DNA from: Zeus faber
Lineage: Eukaryota; Chordata; Actinopteri; Zeiformes; Zeidae
DNA length: 64,000 nt
Direction of reading: 5' to 3'
NCBI GenBank assembly: GCA_960531495.1
Contig: OY482862.1
Coordinates: 6,443,114 to 6,507,113 of the forward strand
This document shows, piece by piece, positions 37,496-49,754 of this stretch (its first letter is position 1; every line of letters begins with the position of its first letter). The position numbers and the translations under genes are program-made. The notes under the pieces were generated by a model. It saw only the letters and a list, made by a program, of their open reading frames with translations. It searched no databases and was not told where the DNA came from.

Positions 37496-38754
37496 AGGAA
37501 AAAACTAAAAGGACAGCGAAGGCCTGGAGTGTTGTTTTTGGGAGCAGAGGTGGAGGATGATTCACTGGGAAGCTTCAGATTCGCGGACTTGTTACCGTGA
37601 ATGTGAAAAGCGTAAGCGCAAAAGTCTGCACCAGCGTCTGAAATGAGAGCGAGCGCGCCCTAAAAATAAAGGAAGTGCGGAATGCACTGGGGACCGAGGA
37701 GGCGGAGGAGGCGGAGGAGTGTGAAGACCTCACTGTTGATCCGTGCTTCATCAGACGTTAGCCGAGGCGGCGAAGTTCAGTCCGATGGCGGAGAGGGGAA
37801 AGCGTGGAGGGAATAAGAAGAAGAGTTTAAGCGGCCGGAAAACTCTGAAATGAAACCGCCCAGAGCTTTTCTTCCGACAAGGAATGGAGAGATCAGACGG
37901 CGTTGTGTTAAAAACAGGGATGGAAAACAAAGAAGGTGGATATTAGGGTTGGCGTGATGATGTTCAACCGGTTGGCAATATTGCAACCGAGTAGTTGCTC
38001 TTATTGGTGTGGACGAGCAATGAAAAGTTCAGCTGCTTTTGGAGATTCGGCTCTGAATGAGTGACTCGCTACAAAGATTCGCTCAATTTTCCGACTCTCT
38101 GTTCGTTCGATTGACTCGTTGGTGTAATGAGAGTCGGAGGAGTCGGTTCGGCTCTGAATCGCGAATGGAATTCTCATAGGAATCATTTCATTCTGTCAAA
38201 CCTGGCTGCAGATACCGATTCGCAAACGAACAAGTTGATGGTGACTCCGCAGTAATTTAAAAGATTTGCTCGCTACGAATGAATCGCTCACAAGTTTTGC
38301 ATCACTACAGTGGATGGCAGGGCTTGCGTGTTGAGGTTCAACCGGTTGCCAATATCGCACCTTCATTCTCGTGCCACTGCTCTCACAAATTCTCTTATTG
38401 GAGTTGACCAGCTGAAAGTTATGTTTCAGCGTTTTTCCTTGTGCCGTGGACAGTGACTTATGATGTAATTTCATCCTGAGGGGCCCTTGAGTGTTGCGTT
38501 CTCCTTTAGGTATCAACCTAAGTGATGGATTCACTGGCCCGTAGGGAGGAAAGCGTTCAACTTCCCACATGAGGGTGAATCTGCATGAAAATGTTAGCGC
38601 AGCAAAAAACCTCACTTTGCTCTCCCCTACACCCCTCAAGAAGTGAATTCTGCATCCCCAAAGCAAAATAAAATACTAGGAGTCCCTTATCTCTCCCGCC
38701 CCGCCCCCTTTAAGGACCATACTCGTGAAAAATCAAGTTTTAGTCTTTTGACTT
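37496..38754. other. Sequence with two small local repeats
   Basis: GTTCAACCGGTTGSCAATAT occurs near 37961 and 38336, each followed later by CTCTTATTGG and GTTGACC/GTGGACG. These are a direct repeat about 375 bases apart. Between them lies a stretch rich in GATTCGCT and GACTCGTT, part of which (38145-38188) recurs inverted at 54149-54201. No gene was seen. Confidence 0.55.
38145..38188 (+). repeat. Dispersed repeat shared inverted with 54149-54201
   Basis: GGTTCGGCTCTGAATCGCGA and AATGGAATTCTCATAGGAATC correspond to the reverse complement of 54149-54201 with a few changes. It is likely the same non-autonomous transposon. Confidence 0.6.
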
Positions 38755-39060
38755 CTCAGCACACACTTTTTACATTTATTACCCCTGACCATTGTCCTGA
38801 TGAATGTTCAGATTTTTTGACATTTAAAAGTGTCTCTATTTTCAGGTAAGACTGGATGAAGTATCTATTGATGCTACTCCGACTGGAGTCTGTGACCATT
38901 TCACACTAAAAGACTGCTGGTAGCGAGAGCACACTCTGGAGTAAAGGACCCTGGTACAACTCTGGTGACACATATTTAAAAGTACTTCATTTTGCAGTAT
39001 TTCGTATTTGTTTAAGTAACGCTGCTTTTGTCTTTTCAAACATAATTGACGAACACCGAC
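38755..39060 (-). repeat. Local repeat family, copy 1 (inverted)
   Basis: On the minus strand it carries GTGTGCTCTCGCTACCAGCA, GTCTTTTAGTGTGA, ACTCCAGTCGGAGTAGCATC and, further on, CAGGACAATGGTCAGGGGT. It faces copy 2 at 39080-39240, forming an inverted pair. Other copies lie at 42.3-43.9 kb. Confidence 0.75.
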
Positions 39061-39079
39061 AATCGAGACAACACTAAGA

Positions 39080-39240
39080 AACTTTGACATTAAATGTATG
39101 TTACTGTAGTTGTACCGTGGTCCCTCACTCAAGGGTGTGCTTTTGGCACCGACAGTCTTTCAGTGTGAGCCAGTCAAAGACTCCAGTCTCCAGTCAGAGT
39201 AGCATCAATATGTTCTTAACCCCTGCCGACCATTCTGGCG
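39080..39240 (+). repeat. Local repeat family, copy 2
   Basis: Contains TTACTGTAGTTGTACCGTGG, GGTGTGCTTTTGGCACCGAC, AGTCTTTCAGTGTGAGCC and CAGTCAGAGTAGCATCAATA. It is the mirror of copy 1. Confidence 0.75.
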
Positions 39241-41630
39241 ATATTAGACATGATATTGACATGACATTGATATTATCATATTACAGTTTTAGTCCCGCTT
39301 TGTAGAGCGCCTAATCCTCCACGACAACATCCCACAATCCCACCCCACTAAGAGCCAATGGGGTGAGCTCTCTGCCTCTGAATCTGCAGCAACCTCCATG
39401 CTGCAACCACAGGGAGAACAGAACAGGCAGGGATGTTGGGGGGAGGACATGCGACCCGTTTCTGTGGTTGAATTGATCCATCATTTCATTGATTATGAGA
39501 TTCCAGTCAAGCTCCAACCTTGATTATTGATCCAACTCAACCGTTGATGGTTCTGTTGTGTTTTCTAGCCGAGTGCAATACTGTTGATCCATGTTTCTTC
39601 TTCTTCCTCTTCTTTAGGTACTGTACCACAATGACAACGAAATACACAGTAAGCTTGGTCTAGCATTCGCCAATTGCAGGATTTTGAAGGTGTTAAAGTT
39701 ACATAATAGTCACCAGCCCTAGTAACACATTACTTTTTGAACGGCAATAATCAGTAAAGTAACTTTTTTCAATTAGGTAATGAGTAACTTATACCTAATT
39801 TTCAGTATTCCGCAAACTGGCTATGACAAATAACCTTTGAAATAACCATGCTTCGGTGATTTAAAGTGAGATTCCCAGTGTTATAAAATATAGAAAACCA
39901 CATAGTGAGGATTAGTTTGTGTGGTAGCGTCATTTGGTGTAAGGTGAGAATAGTATCACTCGGAATCCATAAGGCAACTGGTACAGAATTGAGTCAAGGA
40001 AAATAATCAAAAATGTCATTGCAATTGGTAAAGTTCTAGGAATAGCCAGCTCTATGGGGTTTATAATGCTATTCCTCCCTATGTAATTAGGATCAACATA
40101 CCCTTTCTCAACTAAAGTTGATGTATTCATTTAAAGCAGGTTAGCATGGCCAACATGACAAATTCCAAAGATTAAAAACTTATTTCAGGAAAAGCCACTG
40201 CTCAGATTTTTTCCTTTTTTAAATAGCTGTTTTTTTGCCACAGATTCTTGGTCACCCTCCTTTGAGCCCGAATCTGCATCGCTGCAGACTGCAGACCAAA
40301 GACATAACTCACAACATACTTGAAATGAATGAATGAATGAATTTGTGACTTAACTAAGAAGATGTACTCTCTGAGGTTTCCCATGTTGAGATCAATAAGT
40401 ACGACAAACATTTATTCGTCTTATTAAATATTGGAAAAACCTCAGTCAAAGCAGAAAAAAGAAATACCCAGAACGAAAGTATAAAGATTGTGAAATAAAG
40501 GCCTGAAAATAATTCCCACCTCAGTACTAGGCCTCTCTGCCGGTGCATTAATGGATAGGGAGTTTGGGGAACAACTGAACCCTTCAGCGAAGAGCTTATC
40601 TCTATGCATACACAATCAAAGTACACAGAGCCGATTCAATCACCTGGGTGTGCAGATACATTTACAGCAGAGAAAACATAAAACACAATATCTAATTGAA
40701 ATTATGAGGACAGCTAAAATAAGGCTATTTACAAAACAAGGACTTTAATTTTGCAGAACTGCTTACAGTGGACATAGCTGCAAAGAAAATGTCCGGTGTG
40801 CTGGATGACTTTACCCCTGGGAGTTGGTAAGGAAGAGACTCGGCAGGGCTGGTCTGTGCGGTTTAGCCCGTAGCCTTGCCCGTAGGCCAGCTCGCTTGTC
40901 CCGCTTTTGCTGTCTTTAAGTTTGGTTCGCTCATAGTGTAGGGGCACCAAGTACGTGAACAGGAATACTTAACACACACACAAAATAACAAAAATAATGC
41001 TGTTTAACTGAGAGCACTGAGCCACTGCATCTGCACATGCGCTGATGAGGATGCAGTGAGACAATGACGCAGTGACGATCTGTGACCAATCAGTAGTCGG
41101 TGAAAAAACCCGGTTTTTAACTGACTCCATCCACAAACCGAGCCCGATGTGGATCAAACTTGGACGACAGCGTCTCTGGTCTGCCCCGAATACGACTATC
41201 TATCATTCGTGTCTGTGGGTTAGACAGTTTCTGAGTGGCACACACTTCGAATGCCATTTTGTTCTGATCAAAAGCAATAGGATTCCTGCTCTTCAGGCTT
41301 GACCCCTTAATAATAAACAAAAAAATATATATAAAAATAATAATAAACAAAAATGTACAATAATAATATTATTATTATTAAATCAACTAATTACTAAACT
41401 AATATGATTTTATTTAATTATTCCGAAAGAAGACCTCAAGGGTGAGTGTGCAAGAGTGGGTGTCTCACTCTCGTGGTCATAGCGTCCACTGCATGTGTAC
41501 TACGTCCTATTTTTATGCCATCTTGAAGATGAGGGTGAAGCAAAGTCAACATCTGAAGGCCCTCCCCCCTGACTTTGCATGGTCGCCGTTCTGCAAGGGC
41601 GGCAGCCAAGACCTTTTTCTCTTTCCTGAA
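39241..41630. other. Unassigned sequence
   Basis: No coding motif was recognised. It contains a run of GAATGAAT units near 40325, an ATT-rich stretch near 41330-41380, and many short frames without known domains. Confidence 0.4.
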
Positions 41631-41635
41631 GCGAA

Positions 41636-41666
41636 AGAGAGAGAAAAAGAGAGAGAAAGAGAGAGA

Positions 41667-41709
<43 letters not shown>
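41636..41709. repeat. (GA)n microsatellite
   Basis: Purine-only run of about 70 bases with AAAGA interruptions at its left end. Confidence 0.95.
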
Positions 41710-41710
<1 letters not shown>

Positions 41711-41952
41711 CTTCTGACTTTGACATGGCAATCCCCCGTCAGATCATAGGGCCTCAAAGCCCCAGCGAGGACAGGCTCAAACGCTAAGACTTTATCACAA
41801 ACGAGGGCATTCAAATGAATTTCCTTTTCCCGCCGCCCCCCTTATCTTGCTTGTTCCTTGACGATTGCGCCTTCAGAGTTTTTTTTTGTGTGAATACTAA
41901 AACAAACTTCAAGAAAGCAATTTTTCTTTGGGAATAAAAATAAAATGTCACC

Positions 41953-41987
41953 CCCCACCCCCCCCCCCCCCACACACACACACACCC
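41953..41987. repeat. C-run and (CA)n
   Basis: CCCC tract followed by about eight CA units. Confidence 0.9.
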
Positions 41988-42143
41988 CTGCCCCCGCCCA
42001 AACTCCCCCACTCCCACTCCTGAGAGGTGAATGGTGAACCAATGCACCAATCTGCAGGGTGTGTGCCAATCCCAGAGCAAAAGATGAGCACATAGGGGCC
42101 CTCTTATCGAAATGAAATGTCTTGGCTTCCAGTGCTGCCGGGT

Positions 42144-42200
42144 GGAGGAGGAGGAGGAGGAGGAGGAGGAAGAGGAGGAGGAGGAGGAGGAGGAGGAAGA
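42144..42200. repeat. (GGA)n microsatellite
   Basis: About 18 GGA/GAA triplets. The poly-Glu and poly-Gly frames over it are artefacts. Confidence 0.95.
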
Positions 42201-42309
42201 GCAGTTAGGAAGGCCCTGCATAATAAAAGCATTCCCAACCCCCCCACCCTCGGGGCACTGTTTGCTACCACTGCTATACCTCGGGTCTATACCTACACCT
42301 ATGCTATCC

Positions 42310-43160
42310 CTGCTATAGGCTCAAGTCAATAAATAGACAAGGTAAATTGTTTATTAATTGACATTTTACATGATTTTTAATATCGTCAATACATTTGTGA
42401 GAAATCTATTTTAAAATGTCAACAATTATTTGTTAAAAGGTGTTGTATCTTGTAATTGTTAAAGCAACGGTGCTCACGCCTTTTGAAATTGAATGAACCA
42501 AAACAAATGACAAAATCAAGTAACTTTGACGAACATGTGTGTTACCGTAGTTGTAACACAGTCTCTTACTGCAGTGTGTGCTATCGCCACCGGCAGTCTT
42601 TTAGTGTGAGCTGGCCACAGAATCCAGTCAGAGTATTGTCTCAATAAGTTCTGAGTCAATTAATAGACTAGTCAGCCCACACATTTTACATCATCCCTGA
42701 CCATTTGCATTTTTTTATTTTAATTTTAAATGTTGTCACTATTTCTGTGTTTTTGGAAAATTGGAACCATATGGTGTCAAACCTACCTTAAAATATAAAT
42801 AAACAATTGTCAAAGGTACTTAATTGTTGCCGTATGTTGTATTTGTTGAAGTAGCGGTGCAGGAGTAAATTAATAGACTAGTCAGCTCACACATCACATC
42901 ACCCCTGACCATTTCCCTTATGATAGTTTACATTTATTTGATTTTTAATATTGTCATTTTGGGGACATTTGGTTTATTCAAATGTTATGGTGAGATACCT
43001 ATGTTAAAATGTCAAATATTATTTGTTAAAAGGTGCTTAATTTAACCGTAATTTTTATTTGTTAAAGCAACGGCGCTTTTGTTAAATAACTAGTAAATTA
43101 AGTAACTTCCCTTAACAATCCCTTACTACTGTGTGTGCTCTCATCAGCAGCGGTCTTTTA
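42310..43160 (+). repeat. Local repeat family, copies 3 and 4 in tandem
   Basis: Copy 3 (42310-42700) holds TTATTTGTTAAAAGGTG, GTTAAAGCAACGGTGCT, GTGTTACCGTAGTTGTAACA and AGTCTTTTAGTGTGAGCTGG, then CAATTAATAGACTAGTCAGC. Copy 4 (42700-43160) repeats AATTAATAGACTAGTCAGCT, CCCTGACCATTTCCCTTATG, TTATTTGTTAAAAGGTGC and GTTAAAGCAACGGCGCT, then CTTACTACTGTGTGTGCTCT. Both are in the orientation of copy 2. Confidence 0.75.
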
Positions 43161-43814
43161 TACGGTATTTACATTACCGATTGACGCCGTTCCCATTGCC
43201 AGGAAAAATTACGTTTTTTTCTGGTGTGTCGCGTTCGACGTCAAAAACACATCAGAAAATCGCTGTGTCATGGTTCCAGTGTGATTGAGAAAAAAACAGT
43301 AGAGGAGACAGCAACTTAAACAAACAACGACATAAAACTCTAAAACCTGGAAAAAAGTATTTTGAGCCATTCAAAAGAATCGGATAATTCGTGAACGACC
43401 CAACATTACAGTAGAAGCAGCGTGGAGCATCCATGTGCACCGGTCCTTCGGTTGCGGGGAGCGGAGACCCTCCTCCGGTTCGATGCGCGGCTTGGCGCGC
43501 GGGGTTCTCCGTCCCTCCTCCCTAAGGAGCAATCCCCACACTCAAAACATTTCATGGTCCCACATGTGGGAACAAAGTCATTAACTTCTGATTGGAATGA
43601 TACACGGATATTCCTGAACGCGTGTCGGATACTGCCGGTAAAAGTGGCCAACCCAGCGGGCCGACCCAGGTGTCCTATTTACAACAGAGCCAATTGGAGG
43701 TGGAGCTGGTAAAAACCTGTGTCTATTGCACTGAAACCCGGGTTTTGCCCTTCCCACAAATGATCAATTCCGGATGTTATTGGGCATTACTGGGTTTTGG
43801 GCGCCGTGGGAAAG

Positions 43815-43900
43815 CGGTATTAGTGTGAGTTGGGGACAGACTCCAGTCTCCAGTCTCCAGTAGTCTCTATAAGGCTTGAGTCAATTAATAGATTGTAGAT
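43815..43900 (+). repeat. Local repeat family, partial copy 5
   Basis: TTAGTGTGAGTTGGGGACAG, ACTCCAGTCTCCAGTCTCCA and TTGAGTCAATTAATAGATTG resemble the middle of copies 2 and 3. Confidence 0.6.
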
Positions 43901-45250
43901 GATCGGAGTTGGAAAAACCGTATTTGCCGTTGTCCTTGCAGTTTTCTTTCTCCCTGAGAGTAGAAACCAATTGCAAACTCCATCAAAAAGGCTCTGTGGC
44001 AGACGAGGGGGCGTTAAGCCACGGTCTGCAGGATACAGCGCTGGCTTCTTGATGTACCGAGTCGGCCTGATCGGACCCATTGGCGCTGATTGGTCCAACT
44101 CAGCTCGGAGACTTTTCTCGAGTGTTGTTTTGTCTGGCAGTGACTGGGAAGCGCGGTGCAGGAATTGGAGTCTGCGTACCAGATCGAATGACTAATCGAC
44201 CCTGATGAATATAATTCTGACCTGCTTTATGTTTACGGTTGCCAGCGAGCCTTTCCGTTATTCCTCGATAAAAACCCGCCTTTTCGGCAACCTCACCGCC
44301 CGAGGGATTCAGTCTCCTTCCTTGAACCCGTACCAGTGGACAGAGTCACCCACAGCCTCATATTGTGCCTCCATGTGCGTCCGAGAGGAGCGGATAAATC
44401 ACCTGCCAAAACCACTTCAGGTGGACAGTTTGTAAGCGGAGTATTTACGAGCACTCACGGGTAACATTTTTTACCACCATTCTAACACCATTTTAAACAT
44501 TTAACTGCACTGTTTTCCTTTACTCTTTATTTTAAGTCCAGTAAATAAATTGAGCCTGCTGCTTATGCACATTTAATTACACACATATTAACTTTGTTTA
44601 CTCAGGCTGCTTGGACAGATTTGCTTAGAATGGCGCCGCTGCCGCTAATTAATATTTGCTGCGTTACAAAGAAATCCCCTTTAGAGGCAGATACACTTGA
44701 CAGTTTTCCAGTCCTCAATCAGTTTTTCCAATTGTCGATAAACAGAAGCTGGAAAAAGCTGGAGAAGGACAATCGCTCTGTCCCCCTCGGTCTTTGGCAG
44801 AATAACCAAAAGGCCAGAGAAAAACCTGACCCCAACGGCACTCCTCACCTATTAATACATTTATACATATGTTGTTTTTCAAAACTCGGAAATAGTGCTT
44901 GTTTGACTCGGAATGCCTTTTATTTGCTTTTAGTTGGACTTCACCTTGCCAGGGATGAATAAAACATTTGAGCATCAAAATAATGCAGATGCATGAATAT
45001 TTCACCGCGTGACGAAAAACATTCACAAGGCGGAGGAGAGCCTGAAAGAAGTGAATTCTTACCATTTCAAATCCGTTTGTCCCTCAGTGCAAGTCGGAAA
45101 AAAAAGAAAGAAAGCGAGAGCGCTGCCGGGACCTCTCTCTTTCCTCGCTACCGTGACAGTGGTCTCCCATCGCCAGCCGAAAAGTTTTTGAAGTCTCTTT
45201 TATTGCGAGGCTCTATATTTACATGATACCACAGACGAGAATGAAACATC
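43901..45250. other. Unique-looking non-coding block
   Basis: No exon with defensible splice sites. The stretch 44625-45060 contains homeodomain- and POU-like motifs (GCTAATTAATATT, ATGCAGATGCATGAATATT) and reads like a conserved regulatory block rather than a transposon. Alignment is needed to tell. Confidence 0.3.
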
Positions 45251-45252
45251 CA

Positions 45253-45350
45253 GATAAATAAATAAATAAATAAATACATAAATAAATAAACAAACATCTA
45301 CATTTGTATATATATATATATATATATATACATACAGTATATATACAGTG

Positions 45351-45383
<33 letters not shown>

Positions 45384-45392
45384 ATATATATA
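45253..45392. repeat. (AAAT)n and (TA)n microsatellites
   Basis: AAAT units at 45253-45292, then TA runs at 45306-45392 broken by CAGTATATATACAGTG. Confidence 0.9.
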
Positions 45393-45631
45393 GATATGAA
45401 CAAAAACCATGTTCAGGATCAGACGGCTCATATCGTGTTGTTACCTAACTAAATATTTAGAATATACCAAGTCATTTTGCACCCAGAGGAACGCAGAGGA
45501 AGATATAAGTTATGACCAAAGTTAGGGATCTGGGCGACCAAAGGTAGGGAAAGTTAAGGATAGGACTATTTATATTACAGTATATACTGTGCGGTTACAG
45601 TGATCAACTGCTTACACTATATGGATCAAAA

Positions 45632-45690
45632 TGCTTGGGACAGAGTCATTCCTATACAAAATATATTGAGGAATGATTCTGTCCCAAGCT
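45632..45690. repeat. Short hairpin, 22-bp arms, MITE-like
   Basis: TGCTTGGGACAGAGTCATTC (45632 on) pairs with GAATGATTCTGTCCCAAGC (ending 45690) around a 15-base loop, with two mismatches. The preceding ACACTATATGGATCAAAATG resembles fish Tc1-type termini (CACTATATGGACAAAAGTA), so it is probably a folded Tc1 MITE remnant. Confidence 0.6.
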
Positions 45691-46284
45691 TTTTTTTTAT
45701 TGCAGCATTTAATGCTCTTTAAATAATTTGCTTATAATTATCAAGTAGTCTGCTTCCAGTGTTCATTTTAGGTCTTTTCATACATTTGGAAAATAAAAAA
45801 AAAGTAACTACAGTGATTCTGTTTTTTCTGCTCTGCCTCGTGGTAACCCGTCTGCAGTGGTGGCGCTATGCCGGGATATGTCAGGATTTTGCATAACACT
45901 CGTGCAGGCCCCAAAAGGATTTCTTTAAAATTTTACATTTTCAACACTTGAAATCCTGTCCAACAATTATTTGAAGTCTAAAATGTAAGACTGATAATGC
46001 CTTAAACAGGCAGGTGTAGAGCGGTGGTGTAAATGCTTAATGGAGAGGGAGTGATCTCCGATCAGCTGAGCGTTCCCGTTTCATGTTTAAAAAACAACAA
46101 CAAATAAAAACAGTGTTTTATTTTACATGTATTTATTTTCCTCCGTTTCCTAATCGAACGAAACAAAAAAGCCCCATGTGTCATGTGTCAGCCTCTGCAG
46201 AGCCATTGATACTGTTAGATGGTAATCTGCATGAGAAATAAAGAAAAATAAAATTGGTTATAATAATCATCCGCTTATAGTATG

Positions 46285-46435
46285 TAGTGCTGTCAAATAA
46301 TTTAAATAAGGGAGCGAGTTGCAGCAGGTTGCAGCTGCTTTTTCCGTCATTCAAACATAAACTCTGAAAATGAAACGGGTGACTTACTTTCACATTTATG
46401 TTGGTTTGTTTAATGGGTTAAATTTGACAGCCCTA
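46285..46435. mobile_element. Small MITE with TAGxGCTGTCAAA ends
   Basis: The left end TAGTGCTGTCAAATAATTTAA and the right end TTAAATTTGACAGCCCTA are imperfect inverted repeats 150 bases apart. The TAGGGCTGTCAAA end is common among fish DNA transposons, hAT-like to my reading. No target duplication was clear. Confidence 0.55.
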
Positions 46436-47048
46436 ATATGAAATAAGAAACCTTGTGCTGTACACAGAGGAAGATTAAAATGTATAAATTATGAAGTCTC
46501 CATTATCCATAGACTTTATATTTACATTATACCACAGACAATGATGAAACATAAATAATCAAACATATAAATTAAATGTTATATATCTATATATATATAG
46601 ATATGAAAGATAAGTAACTTCGCAATCTTGCAAGAGGAAGATGTGCAAGTTTTGAACCAAGTCAGGGAACGGGGTCAATATTTGGGATTTTGGAGCGGAG
46701 CGTTGCCGGGGTTTTCTCAACAACATTGCTCTAATAGCCTGCGCTTTCTTTTCAGAGATAATTATCGACTAGATAGAGCTGCATAATAACAGTTTCAGAT
46801 GAAAGCCAGAGTTTTTTGGCCCAATCATTTATATGCAACAAAAAATCGGTAATGTGCTGTGTGGGAAAGATAGAGAGAGAGTGTGCGTGTGCGTGTGCGT
46901 GTGTGTATGTGTGCGATTGCAGCGCGAGATAATTAAATCGCTGTGTGTGTCTTGCGGTTATTTGCACTCAATCACACCTGCCCGCGCGAGTGGTTATTAC
47001 AGATGAGCAATGGAGTATTTTCTCTCCTTAGAACTCACTATTTGCATT

Positions 47049-47091
<43 letters not shown>

Positions 47092-48395
47092 TAAAAATGT
47101 TTTCTTTTTCAGCCTCCGCATTTGGCCTGAAGAAAGGCGTCTTCCGCTGTGTCCTTCCATATTATTTCCGCGGGTATTGCCGGGGAACAGAGGAGGGGCT
47201 GGGCAAATTTGAAAAGTGAGATTTTCTTGAGCTCGAGGGCTCGTACTCAATTCACTTACAATTAATAAACTTACTTTTTTTAATATTCGTTTATTATCAC
47301 GCGGGGAAATAATATAAAGCGATATTGATTGATCAATCAAGCGCATTGCCTGAGTAAAGGTCCATGCACACATCATCACATGCGCTTGAATCTCTTTCAC
47401 GACATTTTCGGAAGCTCGACGCCGAGCGACAGCACCGTCGTGAACATGCAGCCCGGGCTCCGGCTCAGCTCACTGCGCCTCGTCGTCATCATTCCGCGCG
47501 CGAACGGCGAGAACAAACCATCGCAAATCATCAGACCCTGAGTTTGACGTCCTTTATAGATTGGCGAGCGGGCGTAAGTCATTCCTGCAGGCGGCGCGTG
47601 GCCGGTGCTGGGAGTACGGGGCTTACCGTGACTCAGTGCGCGTGCTAAAAATACCACCCACTGGAGAAGCGTTTTGACACTCCGGCACGCCATGTTTTGC
47701 TTTGCGTTTCCTTTACAAAACCTTTGCCGCACTCGCGCTTTTCTGGCGAATGCCGAGTCACACCACGCCGTGAGGGGCCAGGACACACGGGGCGAGCCCC
47801 CCGTGCTCGCTTCGCGTCAAAGATTCCACCTGTGATGGTCGACCACAGCCTCCAGCAAAGGGTTCTTCTCCCGCAGAAACATTTGGGTTCTCATCCTCCG
47901 TGGGACGCTGATCCGTGTGGCAGGGACTAGGAAATGCTCCGCCACTGGCGGCGGCAACTCATTTGCTTGTTCATATATAGATCTGGTTCGCTTGTCATAT
48001 TAAAGGCTATGGCCTATCCAGTTTTAATTCATAAGGATTTAAGGATAGGGATAAGATGGGGAAACAGACATTAAGAGCATATCACTTTTAATTACTGTTA
48101 GAATTGGAGTTTACAAGGCGCAAAATGAAGCCCTGAACTTGACATGACAAAATGAGATGATTTGGATTTTGAGCCGATTATGAGTGTGGCGCTAAATACT
48201 GCCGAGCAGGAAGCTATGCTGTTTTCAAATTACAAATGTCAGAAAGAGGGTTAATACTGTACGGCAGCAGAGACCCTGAACGTTTTGGCTGCTGCAGCAA
48301 ATACTACCAAAAAAGGAATATTACATGTTAGACTTCCCAAAACAAGCGAGCGGAGCGTTAGCTCGAATTGGAAAACTCAGTGTCTGACCCAGGTC
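46436..48395. other. Non-coding sequence downstream of gypc
   Basis: It contains TG-rich and (CT)n runs at 46870-46915 and 47048-47087, and a GC-rich patch at 47370-47930. That patch has a 129-codon minus-strand frame without recognisable domain. The 3' UTR of the glycophorin gene must lie in the upper part, but no AATAAA can be assigned with confidence. Confidence 0.45.
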
Positions 48396-48592
48396 TCAGA
48401 TGAAGTACTCTGTCTTGGTTTCGTCCATGGCGTCCCGGAGGGCGGGGTCCCTCCGGAGAGCTGCGTCCGCCGTCTCGGCGAACTCCGTGCCCTTGGCCTC
48501 GTTGGTGCGGTACGTGCCCTTGTGCCTGAACATGTAGCGGATCACCACCACCACCAGGCAGAGGAACACCATGACCACGGTGCCGATGACAG
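48396..48592 (-). CDS. gypc: gypc terminal coding exon (membrane span and cytoplasmic tail)
   Basis: The acceptor is CCCCTCCGCAG just above 48592. The exon starts mid-codon (phase 1) and ends at a TGA at 48396-48398. It holds most of the transmembrane helix, the RHKGTY 4.1-binding motif and the EYFI PDZ ligand. Compared with human, RNPs of the tail are well kept, but the segment before EYFI (DAMDETKT) differs from human DAGDSSRK. Confidence 0.9.
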
Positions 48593-49722
48593 CTGCGGAG
48601 GGGAGAGGAATCCCAAAAGTGTCAGTACCATCCCAAAGTACAAGTATAGCCACACAATTGACTAGGAACACTCAGTGTCAAGTTTTTCAGAGTCATAACT
48701 ATAAGCATTTTGTTATTAGCATTTTATTAGCATTATTAGTGTAATTAACATTTGATTGAAACCAATACCTATACGTATAGTCAGTAGGTACTGTACTGGT
48801 ATGAAAATACAACTAAACCCTTTTATAACTAGTGCGGGGCTATTCAACTGGTGGCCCGGGGACCAAACGGGGCCCTCACATCAATCCAGAATGGCCCTTA
48901 GAACTTCAGGTTAAAAAAACTTTACAAATTGGACCATTGGTTTAAAACTACTAAAACAAAGTGTCCTCCAATCCAAATTTCTGTGTATAACATATAGCAT
49001 AGCGTAACATATATCGATAAGATTGGAAAAATTCCAAATGGATCTCAATAATGTGAGAAATACCTGATGGCTTAAAACAATGTAAAAGTAAAAGACATGG
49101 CAAACCTATGGCTATGCAGTAGCATTTTATTTTTCATTGTTTAACAAATGTAGCCACACTGTTAATTTGCAGGAACTTGTGCATGTGCCTTGTGGTACGC
49201 CAACCTAAATAGTCAGCTAGAGGATAAACACATTGTTTCACAGTAATGACTCAATCTGGACACTGTTCATCCTTCTCTGTACATTATATATAGTTTTAGC
49301 AATCGGCCTTCACAGCCTAAATCAATTGGAAGGGTATTATAGCAGGTCAAATAAGGTGAACAAGGAGAACAAAGTTTAGTATTCATGCTGGATATTTTGA
49401 ACACAACACACGGACGCAAAGTGTTAAAATACATTTTTTACGACTGTCGGTGGAACAAAAAGAGACTTTTCATTTATGGCTTATAAATAAAGCATGGGCG
49501 CTATTCCGTGTCTAATATCTGGACTATTGGTCAGCTAACTCCGAAAAAGGCTCTAAAAGGCTTTGTTCCAGTACATTTAGCAGACGTAACCCCGGCCTCG
49601 CAGAGAGAGAGACAACTGTTCTCTTCACTTTTACCACCCAAACCAAGGAGACGTCTGCCTGCAGCCGTATCTCTTTCCCTGTTTCCTTTTTCCTTTGCCT
49701 TTCTTGTGTTCAACGAGAGAGG

Positions 49723-49754
<32 letters not shown>

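Noticed and set aside
47397-47786. 129-codon minus-strand ORF in a GC-rich patch downstream of gypc
   Set aside because: No recognisable domain and no splice or start context. GC-rich sequence alone explains the open frame.
48396-48592. Neurexin or contactin-associated protein (CNTNAP) tail instead of glycophorin C
   Set aside because: The tail shares RHKGTY..NEAKG with CNTNAP2, but [17 protein letters not shown] and terminal EYFI, together with the ETSTPT stem and tiny upstream exons, fit glycophorin C. No laminin-G exons are nearby.
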